Origin: a virus
Direction: 5' to 3' (one strand)
Length of the DNA: 27,263 nt
Virus record (IMG/VR): IMGVR_UViG_3300022074_000304
Location: 1 to 27,263 of that record
This document shows, one piece after another, positions 1 to 5,491 of the stretch. The first letter of the stretch is position 1. Every line of letters begins with the position of its first letter. The notes beneath the pieces were generated by a model that was given only the letters and a program-made list of their open reading frames with translations, was not told where the DNA came from and searched no databases. Made by a program: the position numbers and the translations under genes.

Positions 1-62
1 GATGCAATCAATTTTTGAACACGGCCTGTGGCCCAGTCCAATGGGGTGGTTTCTCCGTCCAT
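1..62 (-). CDS. Small terminase, 5' fragment (redundant copy)
   Basis: This is the first 62 bases of the small terminase gene, read leftward from an ATG at 62. It duplicates 27137-27198 because of the terminal overlap and is not a separate or broken gene. On the circle the gene continues into the right end of the window. Confidence 0.9.
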   Translation of the reverse strand, partial: MDGETTPLDWATGRVQKLIA

Positions 63-127
63 GGTATTTCCTCAAAACCCGCTTCCTGGGGCTGCTAGGG
101 GGGGGCAAAAACCCCAAAAAAGTGTAT
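1..127. repeat. Terminal direct repeat, left copy (assembly overlap)
   Basis: These 127 bases are identical to 27137-27263. This is most simply the overlap left when a circular or circularly permuted genome is assembled with a 127-base word length, so it should be counted once. A true 127-bp terminal repeat of packaged DNA is possible but less likely, because the repeat cuts through the terminase gene start. Confidence 0.95.
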
Positions 128-373
128 CGGTTTTTGTCATGGTCTGCCGCCCGGTCACCTGTAGAACGCTGTCAGAAAATGCACCCCCCTACCCTGTGTT
201 GTATACCCCCCGTCACGGCCTAGAAACGCGGTTTTTGGTACTTTTCGGGAAACTGAACCGGCTTCACAGCCTCCAAACAGGGTTTTGCACTTCCCAGTTT
301 TTTTTGCTGATGACTCAAGCCACATCAATCACCAGCCGATTAAAGGCTGGGCAACTGCCCAGGAGGAACAATC
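63..373. other. Divergent intergenic region between terminase and lysozyme operons
   Basis: I see no convincing gene in this 311-base stretch. It separates the leftward terminase operon from the rightward lysozyme operon, so both operon leaders should lie here. It is rich in homopolymers: eight G at 98-105, two blocks of six C at about 184-210, and eight T at about 298-305. A small hairpin (GGGG-CAAAAA-CCCC) sits just upstream of the small terminase start. The terminase start itself has a good ribosome-binding site (GAGGAAAT, seven bases before ATG on the minus strand). I found no clear sigma70 promoter on either strand. The position next to the small terminase is where HK97-like phages usually carry their packaging (cos or pac) site. 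That is inference only. Confidence 0.5.
332..366 (+). promoter_or_regulatory. Two overlapping hairpins and Shine-Dalgarno of the lysozyme gene
   Basis: Hairpin A pairs CCAGCC (332-337) with GGCTGG (345-350). Hairpin B pairs CTGGGC (347-352) with GCCCAG (357-362) around the loop AACT. They share bases 347-350, so only one can form at a time. The last two bases of hairpin B (AG, 361-362) are also the first two of the Shine-Dalgarno AGGAGG (361-366), which lies seven bases before the ATG at 374. Hairpin B would partly block ribosome binding, and hairpin A would free it. This is seen directly in the sequence. The regulatory role is inferred. Confidence 0.55.
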
Positions 374-808
374 ATGTTCAATCTGCTTTCAATCATTGTG
401 GGGCTGTGTGGCCCCGTCACTCCGCCGTTTGAAATGTCCAAGCTGGAACGCGCCATTTGGGCTGTGGAATCATCCTGCCACCTTGGTGGGGTTCCAATGT
501 TCTCAGATAAGGGTTTCACCGCTGGCCCGTATTGCATCAGCAAAGGTGCAATGGTGGATTCTGGCGTGGCCGGCAAATGGCCTGATGCTGTGTTTGATCT
601 GCAAACCTCAGTGGATGTGTTCAGGGGATTTCAGGCCAGGTACAACAAACCCCACAGGTTGCCCGCTGGCACCTCATACAACTACGCCGCTGCCCTGATG
701 TGGAATGGTGGCCCCAAAGCCCTGCAAGCCCCTCCAGGCTCCCGCAAATGGAAACGGCTGCAAACGTACTGGGCCAAGGTGCAAAAAGAACTGGCCAGAT
801 TGCCCTGA
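374..808 (+). CDS. Endolysin, destabilase/i-type lysozyme-like
   Basis: Predicted 144-aa peptidoglycan hydrolase that would cut the cell-wall glycan at lysis. The pattern matches invertebrate-type (destabilase) lysozymes and their bacterial relatives. The likely catalytic Glu32 is in AVESSC. Asp45 lies just before the conserved GPY-x-I (51-55). WNGGP stands at 110-114 in the place of the family's HNGGP, followed by a C-terminal YWAKV (132-136). The many disulphide cysteines of animal enzymes are missing, as expected for a bacterial-type member. Residues 2-17 are hydrophobic and could be a short export or signal-anchor segment, but this is weak. The start is set by a full AGGAGG seven bases upstream. 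It heads the plus-strand operon and is followed by its own terminator. The small membrane proteins that could act as holin or spanin are on the other strand at 4027-4726. Confidence 0.75.
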   Translation: MFNLLSIIVGLCGPVTPPFEMSKLERAIWAVESSCHLGGVPMFSDKGFTAGPYCISKGAMVDSGVAGKWPDAVFDLQTSVDVFRGFQARYNKPHRLPAGTSYNYAAALMWNGGPKALQAPPGSRKWKRLQTYWAKVQKELARLP

Positions 809-837
809 CAGCCCACCGGACCATCAAACTCCACCAA

Positions 838-869
838 AGCCCCTGCTGATGCTTCAGTGGGGGTTTTTT
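838..869 (+). terminator. Rho-independent terminator after lysozyme
   Basis: CCCC (840-843) pairs with GGGG (859-862). An inner stem CTGA/TCAG encloses a four-base loop, and six T follow at 864-869. The stem has a small internal mismatch, so it may be only partly effective and allow read-through into the downstream genes. Confidence 0.7.
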
Positions 870-908
870 GATGCCCTGAAAAAAAATGTGCAATTTTATT
901 GATTAGGC

Positions 909-937
909 TCAACATTTCCGGCCAGTTGGCGGATAAA
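909..937 (+). promoter_or_regulatory. Weak candidate promoter for the 977-3164 genes
   Basis: TCAACA (909-914) and GATAAA (932-937) are separated by 17 bases, each matching four of six sigma70 consensus positions. It lies between the lysozyme terminator and the next gene, where an internal promoter would make sense. The match is modest and could be chance. Confidence 0.25.
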
Positions 938-976
938 GTCTGTGCAGGGCAATAACGCCTGATGAGGAAATCAAAA

Positions 977-1345
977 ATGAACAACCACAACGCTCAAATC
1001 AATGAATGGCTGCACGGTGACAAACCAAACACCCTTGCCAGATGCAGCAACTTCATTGGCCCATTGCAATGGCTTCCACAAACAGCAACACCAAATGAAC
1101 GTATGGAATTTGAATTCGGCTATGAAGATATGGACCCTTGGGGTGTCAGGGCAAAAATGTGCAAGTACGCCACTCCCGATTTCAAACACGCTTGGTCAAT
1201 TGTTGTTGCGGATCGGCGGCGCAAAACCTGTGACAACTGGGATCCTACTAGTGACAACTTGGGGAACCGTGAAAAAGTTTTCCATGTTTGGTTGTCCAAC
1301 AAACGGTTGCAAGCCAAAACACGCAAACTGTTGGGCATGGCCTGA
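977..1345 (+). CDS. Hypothetical protein, 122 aa
   Basis: I do not recognise this protein. It is soluble-looking, with no membrane segment or signal peptide, and is rich in Trp and Asn near the N terminus (MNNHNAQINEWLHGD). The middle has aromatic and acidic residues (FGYEDMDPWGVRAKM) and the C terminus is basic (KRLQAKTRKLLG). An in-frame ATG at 962 exists, but the ATG at 977 is preferred. It has GAGGAAA six bases upstream, and the 18 bases GAGGAAATCAAAAATGAA recur exactly at the next gene. It is the first gene after the lysozyme terminator, followed by a UUCG-loop hairpin and then by a tightly packed set of small genes. Function unknown. Confidence 0.7.
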   Translation: MNNHNAQINEWLHGDKPNTLARCSNFIGPLQWLPQTATPNERMEFEFGYEDMDPWGVRAKMCKYATPDFKHAWSIVVADRRRKTCDNWDPTSDNLGNREKVFHVWLSNKRLQAKTRKLLGMA

Positions 1346-1358
1346 ACACAAACCCTGG

Positions 1359-1376
1359 GGGTGTCTTCGGGCACCC
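1359..1376 (+). other. Intercistronic hairpin with UUCG tetraloop
   Basis: GGGTGTC (1359-1365) and GGCACCC (1370-1376) close a TTCG loop. In RNA this is the very stable C(UUCG)G tetraloop type. No T tract follows, so it is not a standard terminator. It lies between the stop at 1345 and the ribosome-binding site at 1389-1394 and may protect or process the mRNA, or adjust the relative yield of the two genes. Confidence 0.6.
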
Positions 1377-1400
1377 TCTCATCCAAAGAGGAAATCAAAA

Positions 1401-1658
1401 ATGAATCTTAAACCAATCAACAAAAACAAAATCAGCCGCCTGTTGCGGGAAAAAAACATTGTGATGCGTGATGCCAAACGCGCTTTGAATCAAGCTAAAA
1501 TCTGGCGTGGCCATGAGCGTATTGCCAGCACACAAATCTTTGTGGAAATGTATGCCGCCAAAGCTGTGAAATGTGAAACCAAAGCTGACCGTTTGTTTGG
1601 CAAGGTTGACAAAATCATGGGCAAGGTTCATGAACTTGTATTGGAGGAAACCAAATGA
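1401..1658 (+). CDS. Hypothetical basic helical protein, 85 aa
   Basis: Small, strongly basic protein, probably all alpha-helical with a coiled-coil look (long run of K, R, E, A and L from residue 10 to the end). No family is recognised. The start is set by GAGGAAAT six bases before the ATG, with the same leader as the gene at 977. It lacks cysteines apart from one in the middle (KAVKCETKA). It overlaps the next gene by ATGA, so the two are translationally coupled. A nucleic-acid-binding role would fit the charge, but nothing in the sequence proves it. Confidence 0.7.
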   Translation: MNLKPINKNKISRLLREKNIVMRDAKRALNQAKIWRGHERIASTQIFVEMYAAKAVKCETKADRLFGKVDKIMGKVHELVLEETK

Positions 1659-1924
1659 AACCAAAAATCAAAAACCTGAAACTGGATGATGAAGGTGATT
1701 ATAAGTTTGAACTGTGGGTTGAATATGACAGAACGCAAGGTGACCCACACAACAGGACAGCCATTTGGAGCATGTATGCCTATCCCACTGGCCCCAGATT
1801 CCAAAGGTTGGGTTTGCTCATTGGTGCCCCTCACCTGATCCAAGGTGATTGGGCAGACAGTATCCCTGTTGATGTATCAATTGAAGATTTGGTGCAACAT
1901 GAAATTCAAAGGGTATTTCAATGA
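1655..1924 (+). CDS. Hypothetical protein, 89 aa
   Basis: Unrecognised soluble protein of mixed charge. The N terminus is basic (MKPKIKNLKLDDEG), the middle has several aromatic residues (YKFELWVEYDR), and the C terminus is acidic (SIEDLVQHEIQRVF). The pattern suggests a small beta-sheet followed by a helix. The start overlaps the previous stop (ATGA) and has GGAGGAAA upstream. Its own end overlaps the next gene in the same way. The tight packing supports real coding. Function unknown. Confidence 0.7.
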   Translation: MKPKIKNLKLDDEGDYKFELWVEYDRTQGDPHNRTAIWSMYAYPTGPRFQRLGLLIGAPHLIQGDWADSIPVDVSIEDLVQHEIQRVFQ

Positions 1925-2244
1925 ACCTCAGACAAATCAAAGCTATCCGCAAATTGTTCTTGGCCTACGGTCAACCTGGAACCGTGGGGATATCACCGCT
2001 GATCCTCAGGCATCCAAAACACCATGAACCTTTGCAGCCTCAGCCCTTTTTTATTGAATTGAAACAGGTTTCAGATGTGAAACACATTCCAGTTTCCACA
2101 GGCTATTTCTATCGGGTCAAAGTCCGCACCCCTGACACATCAGGCTGGCACGGAATCCATTGGGTCAAATGTGTTGACCTGACCGACCTGAAAAACCCAA
2201 AGTTTGCAATCCACAAGGAGGAATCAGCAAATGCACCCGCTTGA
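1921..2244 (+). CDS. Hypothetical protein, 107 aa
   Basis: Unrecognised. The N-terminal 15 residues are basic and helical (MNLRQIKAIRKLFLAYG). After that comes a likely beta-rich part containing VSTGYFYRVKVRTPDTSGW. The gene overlaps its upstream neighbour by ATGA and its downstream neighbour by 14 bases. The ribosome-binding site of that next gene lies inside the end of this one. No membrane segment, metal-binding motif or enzyme motif is seen. Confidence 0.65.
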   Translation: MNLRQIKAIRKLFLAYGQPGTVGISPLILRHPKHHEPLQPQPFFIELKQVSDVKHIPVSTGYFYRVKVRTPDTSGWHGIHWVKCVDLTDLKNPKFAIHKEESANAPA

Positions 2245-2581
2245 AGAAACACACACATACCGTTGGGTTGGTGAAACCCTGGAATCAATCTTTGATGGTG
2301 GCACCCGAATCACCGGATTTTCACCCATCAGGGATTCAGCAAACATCCACCGCACTTGGCAAGGCTATGTGGTGCAACTTGGACAGGCTGGCGTGATGAA
2401 TGGACCAGCCCTGTTCAAAATCACCACCAGGCATGACAGCGGCACAATCACGCTTGAATTCATGGGGAATGATGTGAACATCTACACCTCAGACCACCTG
2501 CCTGAACGTGAAGCGCTGGCAGAACTGAAACACCAAACAGCCCGTGGTGTTCTTGAACTGCTTGAACCATGGGTGGCCTGA
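2231..2581 (+). CDS. Hypothetical protein, 116 aa
   Basis: Unrecognised soluble protein. The start at 2231 is chosen over an in-frame upstream ATG (2204) because a full AAGGAGG lies at 2215-2221, nine bases before it. The sequence alternates beta-like segments (TYRWVGETLESIF, GYVVQLGQAGV, ALFKITTRHDSGTITLEFMG) and ends in a helix (EREALAELKHQTARGVLELL). It is sandwiched between coupled genes. Function unknown. Confidence 0.65.
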   Translation: MHPLEETHTYRWVGETLESIFDGGTRITGFSPIRDSANIHRTWQGYVVQLGQAGVMNGPALFKITTRHDSGTITLEFMGNDVNIYTSDHLPEREALAELKHQTARGVLELLEPWVA

Positions 2582-2582
2582 A

Positions 2583-3164
2583 ATGATTTTTGGAATTGGA
2601 ATCAATGATGTGCCTGGGATCTGCAACACGCCGGTGTACAAATGCTGGGCAGCAATCCATGAACGCTGCTACTCCCAGGCCAAACACAAACGTTATCCCA
2701 CTTACATTGGCACATCCATCTGTGATGAATGGCACACACTCAGCAATTTCAAACGCTGGTATGACAAACACCACATTGATGGAACAACCATTGATAAAGA
2801 CATTGCAAACCCATTCAACATGGAATACAGCCCTGGCAACTGCATGTTTGTTTCCAAATGGCTGAACAATCTGTTCAAAGAGAAACCACCCTCAACCCGC
2901 ATCAGCCGCAACAATGATTTGCCAGTTGGGGTTGATTTGCACTTTGGCAGATACAGGGCACAGATGAACAACATACCGTTGGGCAGGTTTGACAACCCTG
3001 AAGATGCTGAACGCTGCTATCTCAAACACAAACGCCAATTCCTGGCTGACTTGGTTGACAGCATCCGATCTGAACCAGACAACCCAAAATACAAATGTTC
3101 ACACACTGAACGGCTCATTCATGGCCTTCACCTACACAGGAAACAGATGCAACCAATCGGGTGA
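2583..3164 (+). CDS. Phage HNH-like/AP2-domain protein
   Basis: Predicted 193-aa DNA-binding protein of the kind often found scattered in phage genomes as free-standing homing-endonuclease relatives. The N-terminal part has the family's spacing: CWAAIHERCY (21-30), TSICDEW (44-50), NFKRWY (55-60), then IDKDI (70-74), YSPGNCMFV (82-90) and a following Asn pair (95-96). The C-terminal part (about 113-155) looks like an AP2 DNA-binding domain (GVDLHFGRYRAQM ... LGRFDNPEDAERCYLKHK). No classical His-Asn-His triad is obvious, so nuclease activity is uncertain. The ATG is one base after the previous stop and has only a weak ribosome-binding site, so translation is probably coupled. It is the last gene before the operon terminator. 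Confidence 0.7.
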   Translation: MIFGIGINDVPGICNTPVYKCWAAIHERCYSQAKHKRYPTYIGTSICDEWHTLSNFKRWYDKHHIDGTTIDKDIANPFNMEYSPGNCMFVSKWLNNLFKEKPPSTRISRNNDLPVGVDLHFGRYRAQMNNIPLGRFDNPEDAERCYLKHKRQFLADLVDSIRSEPDNPKYKCSHTERLIHGLHLHRKQMQPIG

Positions 3165-3187
3165 TTTCTCTTCTCACCCAACCACAG

Positions 3188-3211
3188 CCCCAGCCAACGC
3201 TGGGGTTTTTT
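3188..3211 (+). terminator. Rho-independent terminator of the plus-strand operon
   Basis: A perfect seven-base-pair stem CCCCAGC (3188-3194)/GCTGGGG (3199-3205) with loop CAAC is followed by six T. It lies 23 bases after the plus-strand operon and overlaps the stop codon (TAA, 3212-3210) of the convergent minus-strand gene. On the minus strand there is no T tract after the stem, so it acts mainly on rightward transcripts. Confidence 0.9.
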
Positions 3212-3674
3212 ATTTGCGCTTACGGCTGGGCCTGACCAACAGCGCTGCTGCCAGTGGTGTTGCCACCCCTGTATCTGGAACAATCAGTGGTTCACCCTCA
3301 TCCCAGGCATCAAATCCGAAAATATGGTTGGATTCCACCTGGCCCAACGTGGGCAACAATGGTGGAACATATGCAAAGAGGTTGTTTGAATGTCCACTGA
3401 ATTCATCTTGGGTGTGTTGCTTTTCATCACTAGCATCTGCTGTTTGGGTTGCAGCGTAGTGTTCTGGCTGCTGTTCAGCTGCTGCAAATGTGTCAACTGC
3501 CCCCAAGATTGCAACTGCCCGTTCAAACGCTTCCTGACCAATAAGTGTCCCAAGAATTGCAACCAGGATTGCCATACGCTGTGAATGGCTTTGGAGCCGC
3601 TTCACTTCCTGTTTGCATTCAGCCCCAGCTTTTTGTTCCTGGGCTGCACGCCGTTCACAAACTGGGCAGCTCAT
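3210..3674 (-). CDS. Hypothetical Cys-x2-Cys protein with hydrophobic segment, 154 aa
   Basis: Unrecognised. It starts with SCPVCERR, a possible zinc-binding knuckle or disulphide pair. A charged helix follows, then a hydrophobic stretch at about 34-46 (MAILVAILGTLIG) that may be a membrane segment or a buried helix. The second half is acidic, rich in Gln, Asp, Ala and Pro, and probably flexible, with a basic end (RPSRKRK). It is coupled to the HNH gene upstream by ATGA and is the last gene of the leftward block. Other small membrane-type genes lie just upstream, so a role in lysis or membrane alteration is possible but not shown. Confidence 0.6.
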   Translation of the reverse strand: MSCPVCERRAAQEQKAGAECKQEVKRLQSHSQRMAILVAILGTLIGQEAFERAVAILGAVDTFAAAEQQPEHYAATQTADASDEKQHTQDEFSGHSNNLFAYVPPLLPTLGQVESNHIFGFDAWDEGEPLIVPDTGVATPLAAALLVRPSRKRK

Positions 3675-4030
3675 TTGTTGTGCCTGACCTCATAGGGGTT
3701 TTTTCTCACCTGGTGGCCAGTCATGCTGGCCCGCTCAGGCTGGCGCTCATGGGCTGTTTTGGTGGCATGGCATGCCAGGCAAATGCCTTGCAGATTCTCA
3801 TAGGAATCATCACCGCCCTGGGCCAGCGGTTTGATGTGGTCCACCTGGGCTGATGCTGCCCGCTGGCAAACCTGGCACACAGGATCACGCGCCAACACCT
3901 GGCCACGCAGCTTCATCCAACGCCGCCCCCTGTTGGCTCTGGTGGATCTGTCCTGCCTGGGGTCCGGCCCACGGTCACGCTTGCCCAGTGGGACCAGCCT
4001 GCCATCCCCTGTCACCTTGCGGATGGTCAT
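3671..4030 (-). CDS. HNH endonuclease
   Basis: 119-aa nuclease with the complete HNH zinc-finger core: Cys52-x2-Cys55, the catalytic Asp64-His65 in VDHIKPLAQGG, Asn79 in YENLQGIC, and Cys84-x2-Cys87-His88. In HK97-like phages such an HNH protein is usually found beside the terminase and works with it in packaging. Here the plus-strand operon lies between it and the small terminase on the circle. The N terminus is Arg-rich (residues 18-43), as expected for DNA binding. The start at 4030 overlaps the upstream 31-aa gene by ATGA. It has only a poor ribosome-binding site, so translation is likely coupled. Confidence 0.85.
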   Translation of the reverse strand: MTIRKVTGDGRLVPLGKRDRGPDPRQDRSTRANRGRRWMKLRGQVLARDPVCQVCQRAASAQVDHIKPLAQGGDDSYENLQGICLACHATKTAHERQPERASMTGHQVRKNPYEVRHNK

Positions 4031-4122
4031 TTGTTCAGCCGATTCAAAACCCGTTGTTTGTGAACCATGCCCATGATGAATCCAACAACAAAACAACCAA
4101 CGCAGATAGAAAACTCAATCAT
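4027..4122 (-). CDS. Very small membrane protein, 31 aa
   Basis: The ORF starts at 4122 with MIEFSICVGCFVVGF. It is one predicted membrane helix (residues 2-20) followed by a basic tail (HKQRVLNRLNK). Its start overlaps the previous gene and its stop overlaps the next, both by ATGA. The sequence AAGGGG lies about eight bases before the start. This exact double coupling is strong evidence that so short an ORF is real. Single-helix proteins beside other membrane genes in phages are often holin, antiholin or spanin parts. The function is not established. Confidence 0.65.
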   Translation of the reverse strand: MIEFSICVGCFVVGFIMGMVHKQRVLNRLNK

Positions 4123-4499
4123 TTTGAAACCCCTTGCCCATGCCGCTGGCGCTCCCAGCTTCGGGCCAGATAGAAAACCAACATGCCGCCACCAACAACC
4201 ACTGTGGCTATTGATACCGGCACCAACAAACTGTGTTCCAGGGCCAGGAATATTGGTGGCACCAGGCTGATGATGATTCCCACCACCAGCGCCCGCCTGC
4301 CCGATGGGCCTGGAAACCAAATCATGGCCACAATCCCTGCCAGGATTGCCAGCCCCCCTGACAGGCTCAATGGGAACAGACTCCATGCCACTGCGTTTTG
4401 AGCCTTGGGTGGTGTCGGCATTGCCTTGGCCACCCCTGATGCAAAAGGGTTTTGGGAAGTCTGGCACCCCAACAGAAACAGCAACCACAACCAACGCAT
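4119..4499 (-). CDS. Predicted lipoprotein with three membrane helices, 126 aa
   Basis: The N terminus (MRWLWLLFLLGCQTS) looks like a lipoprotein signal with a lipobox ending LLGC (Cys12). Three hydrophobic segments follow at about 38-62, 69-89 and 90-111, and then a short basic C terminus (RSWERQRHGQG). No family is recognised. It lies between a helix-plus-coiled-coil membrane protein and a 31-aa membrane peptide, overlapping both. The cluster is the best candidate for the holin/spanin functions that the lysozyme at 374-808 would need. A lipoprotein-like start recalls outer-membrane spanins, which would imply a diderm host. Those proteins, however, normally lack extra membrane helices. Confidence 0.6.
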   Translation of the reverse strand: MRWLWLLFLLGCQTSQNPFASGVAKAMPTPPKAQNAVAWSLFPLSLSGGLAILAGIVAMIWFPGPSGRRALVVGIIISLVPPIFLALEHSLLVPVSIATVVVGGGMLVFYLARSWERQRHGQGVSK

Positions 4500-4726
4500 C
4501 AGCGGCCCCGCAGGTCACGTTCCATTTGGTCAATCTTTCCTTCCAACCTATTGATCCGCTCACCTTGCAGCTGCTGTGAGACACTGACTTCAGACAACAT
4601 CCTGTCATGGCGTGAATAGGCTGCAAAAAACGCACCCATGATGGTCACCGCCACGGCCAGCAATCCAACCCAATCCCTGGATGCAAGCTGGACAATTTCA
4701 GGTGCCGGTGTGGTGTCTTTGTTCAT
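4499..4726 (-). CDS. Small membrane protein with coiled coil, 75 aa
   Basis: It has one membrane helix at about residues 20-37 (GLLAVAVTIMGAFFAAY) and then a heptad-like coiled coil to the end (LQGERINRLEGKIDQMERDLRG). This N-terminal helix plus C-terminal coiled coil is common among phage lysis-cassette proteins such as holin-like and inner spanin-like proteins. The sequence does not allow a choice between them. It overlaps the upstream gene by ATGA and the downstream gene by TGATG. Role inferred from context. Confidence 0.6.
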   Translation of the reverse strand: MNKDTTPAPEIVQLASRDWVGLLAVAVTIMGAFFAAYSRHDRMLSEVSVSQQLQGERINRLEGKIDQMERDLRGR

Positions 4727-5133
4727 TTCACTGTGTCAACGTAGGTTTGCAATGATTTCATGGCCCGCAGAATTGTTGGGATCACAACATCCTGCACCTG
4801 TGGTTGTTCGGTCCTGTTTGGGCTGATGTACCCCAAATCGGCATCTGTGTGGTACGTCCGGCCATGATCCTTGGTACGCCTGATCTTTTTGCCCAGGCTC
4901 CGCTGATATATGTCTGGCAACCGCCGGTTGAACACCAGTTTGGCCAGCCCCCGCCACCGCTCATGCAAATTGTTTTGGTGCTTCATAAGAATTTCATGAT
5001 GCCACAACAGCCAACATTCTGATTCAACATCCTCCCTGGTCCACAGTGGGAACTTGCGTTCCCTGGTCACCTTCAGGGCATATGCCTTCAGGTATGCCAA
5101 AACATCCTCCAGGTCAGGGTCCATCAAAATCAT
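4723..5133 (-). CDS. Hypothetical protein, possibly sigma-factor-like, 136 aa
   Basis: Unrecognised with certainty. The first half (DLEDVLAYLKAYALKVTRE ... TREDVESECWLLWHHE) has the rhythm of sigma-factor region 2: a helix with aromatic and basic residues, then an ED-x-x-x-E-x-x-L-x-W-like helix. The middle is basic (RRLPDIYQRSLGKKIRRTK), as in a DNA- or RNA-binding protein. Several phages control late genes with small sigma-like proteins, and this gene stands between the replication block and the membrane-protein cluster. That idea is tentative. The start is uncertain: ATG at 5133 is chosen (AGGGA upstream), with ATGs at 5154 and 5124 also possible. It overlaps the upstream gene by about 20 bases. 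Confidence 0.55.
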   Translation of the reverse strand: MILMDPDLEDVLAYLKAYALKVTRERKFPLWTREDVESECWLLWHHEILMKHQNNLHERWRGLAKLVFNRRLPDIYQRSLGKKIRRTKDHGRTYHTDADLGYISPNRTEQPQVQDVVIPTILRAMKSLQTYVDTVK

Positions 5134-5491
5134 CCAATGTGATTTCCCTGGCATTCAGAAACCATGATTTCGTTTTTTCCTCCCAGCCCCATCCCCAAAC
5201 CTCCAGCCGCCGACCTTCAAAACTCAGCCACTGTTTGGCTTCTTCTGCCCGCTCAATCAGGATCTTTTTTCTCCGGTGTGATGCGTTTGATAATGATGTG
5301 GCCTGAACCCCCAGGGTTTCATATTGGTTGACGGCAAGAAAATCTAGAAACCCATACAGGTCACGCTTGATGCCCCTGGTTCCAGGGATGGTTTGTTCAA
5401 CCAGCGCCACCATGTATCCCTGATCTTCCAGTGTTGCCCTGGTCAGCGGGTTCACTCGGTTGCAGTTGCCGCGTTTCTTCTTCTTGGCCAT
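5114..5491 (-). CDS. Predicted PD-(D/E)XK-type nuclease, 125 aa
   Basis: Small basic protein (MAKKKKRGNCNR) with the features of a compact phage nuclease family related to VRR-NUC/Holliday-junction-type enzymes. An acidic pair sits in KRDLYGFLDFLAV (Asp44, Asp50), and a beta-strand motif follows in which Gln63 replaces the usual Glu-x-Lys (LGVQATSLSN). A basic HRRKKI stretch comes next, and the protein closes with a Trp-rich beta part (LEVWGWGW). I infer metal-dependent DNA cleavage from this pattern only. The start at 5491 is chosen over longer in-frame versions because AGGGG precedes it by six bases. The first 95 bases overlap the 3' end of the zinc-ribbon ORF upstream in another frame. Confidence 0.6.
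   Translation of the reverse strand: MAKKKKRGNCNRVNPLTRATLEDQGYMVALVEQTIPGTRGIKRDLYGFLDFLAVNQYETLGVQATSLSNASHRRKKILIERAEEAKQWLSFEGRRLEVWGWGWEEKTKSWFLNAREITLDDFDGP

Noticed and set aside
2-432. Plus-strand ORFs in the left 430 bases
   Set aside because: Composition is Pro/Leu/Cys-rich without ribosome-binding sites, and they cross the terminase gene or the lysozyme leader in wrong frames.
3390-3584. Cys-rich 64-aa plus-strand ORF with a hydrophobic start (MSTEFILGVLLFITSICCLG)
   Set aside because: It lies wholly antisense to the coupled minus-strand gene 3210-3674, is downstream of the plus-strand terminator and has no good ribosome-binding site. Cys and hydrophobic residues arise from the opposite strand's Gln/Ala/Asn codons.
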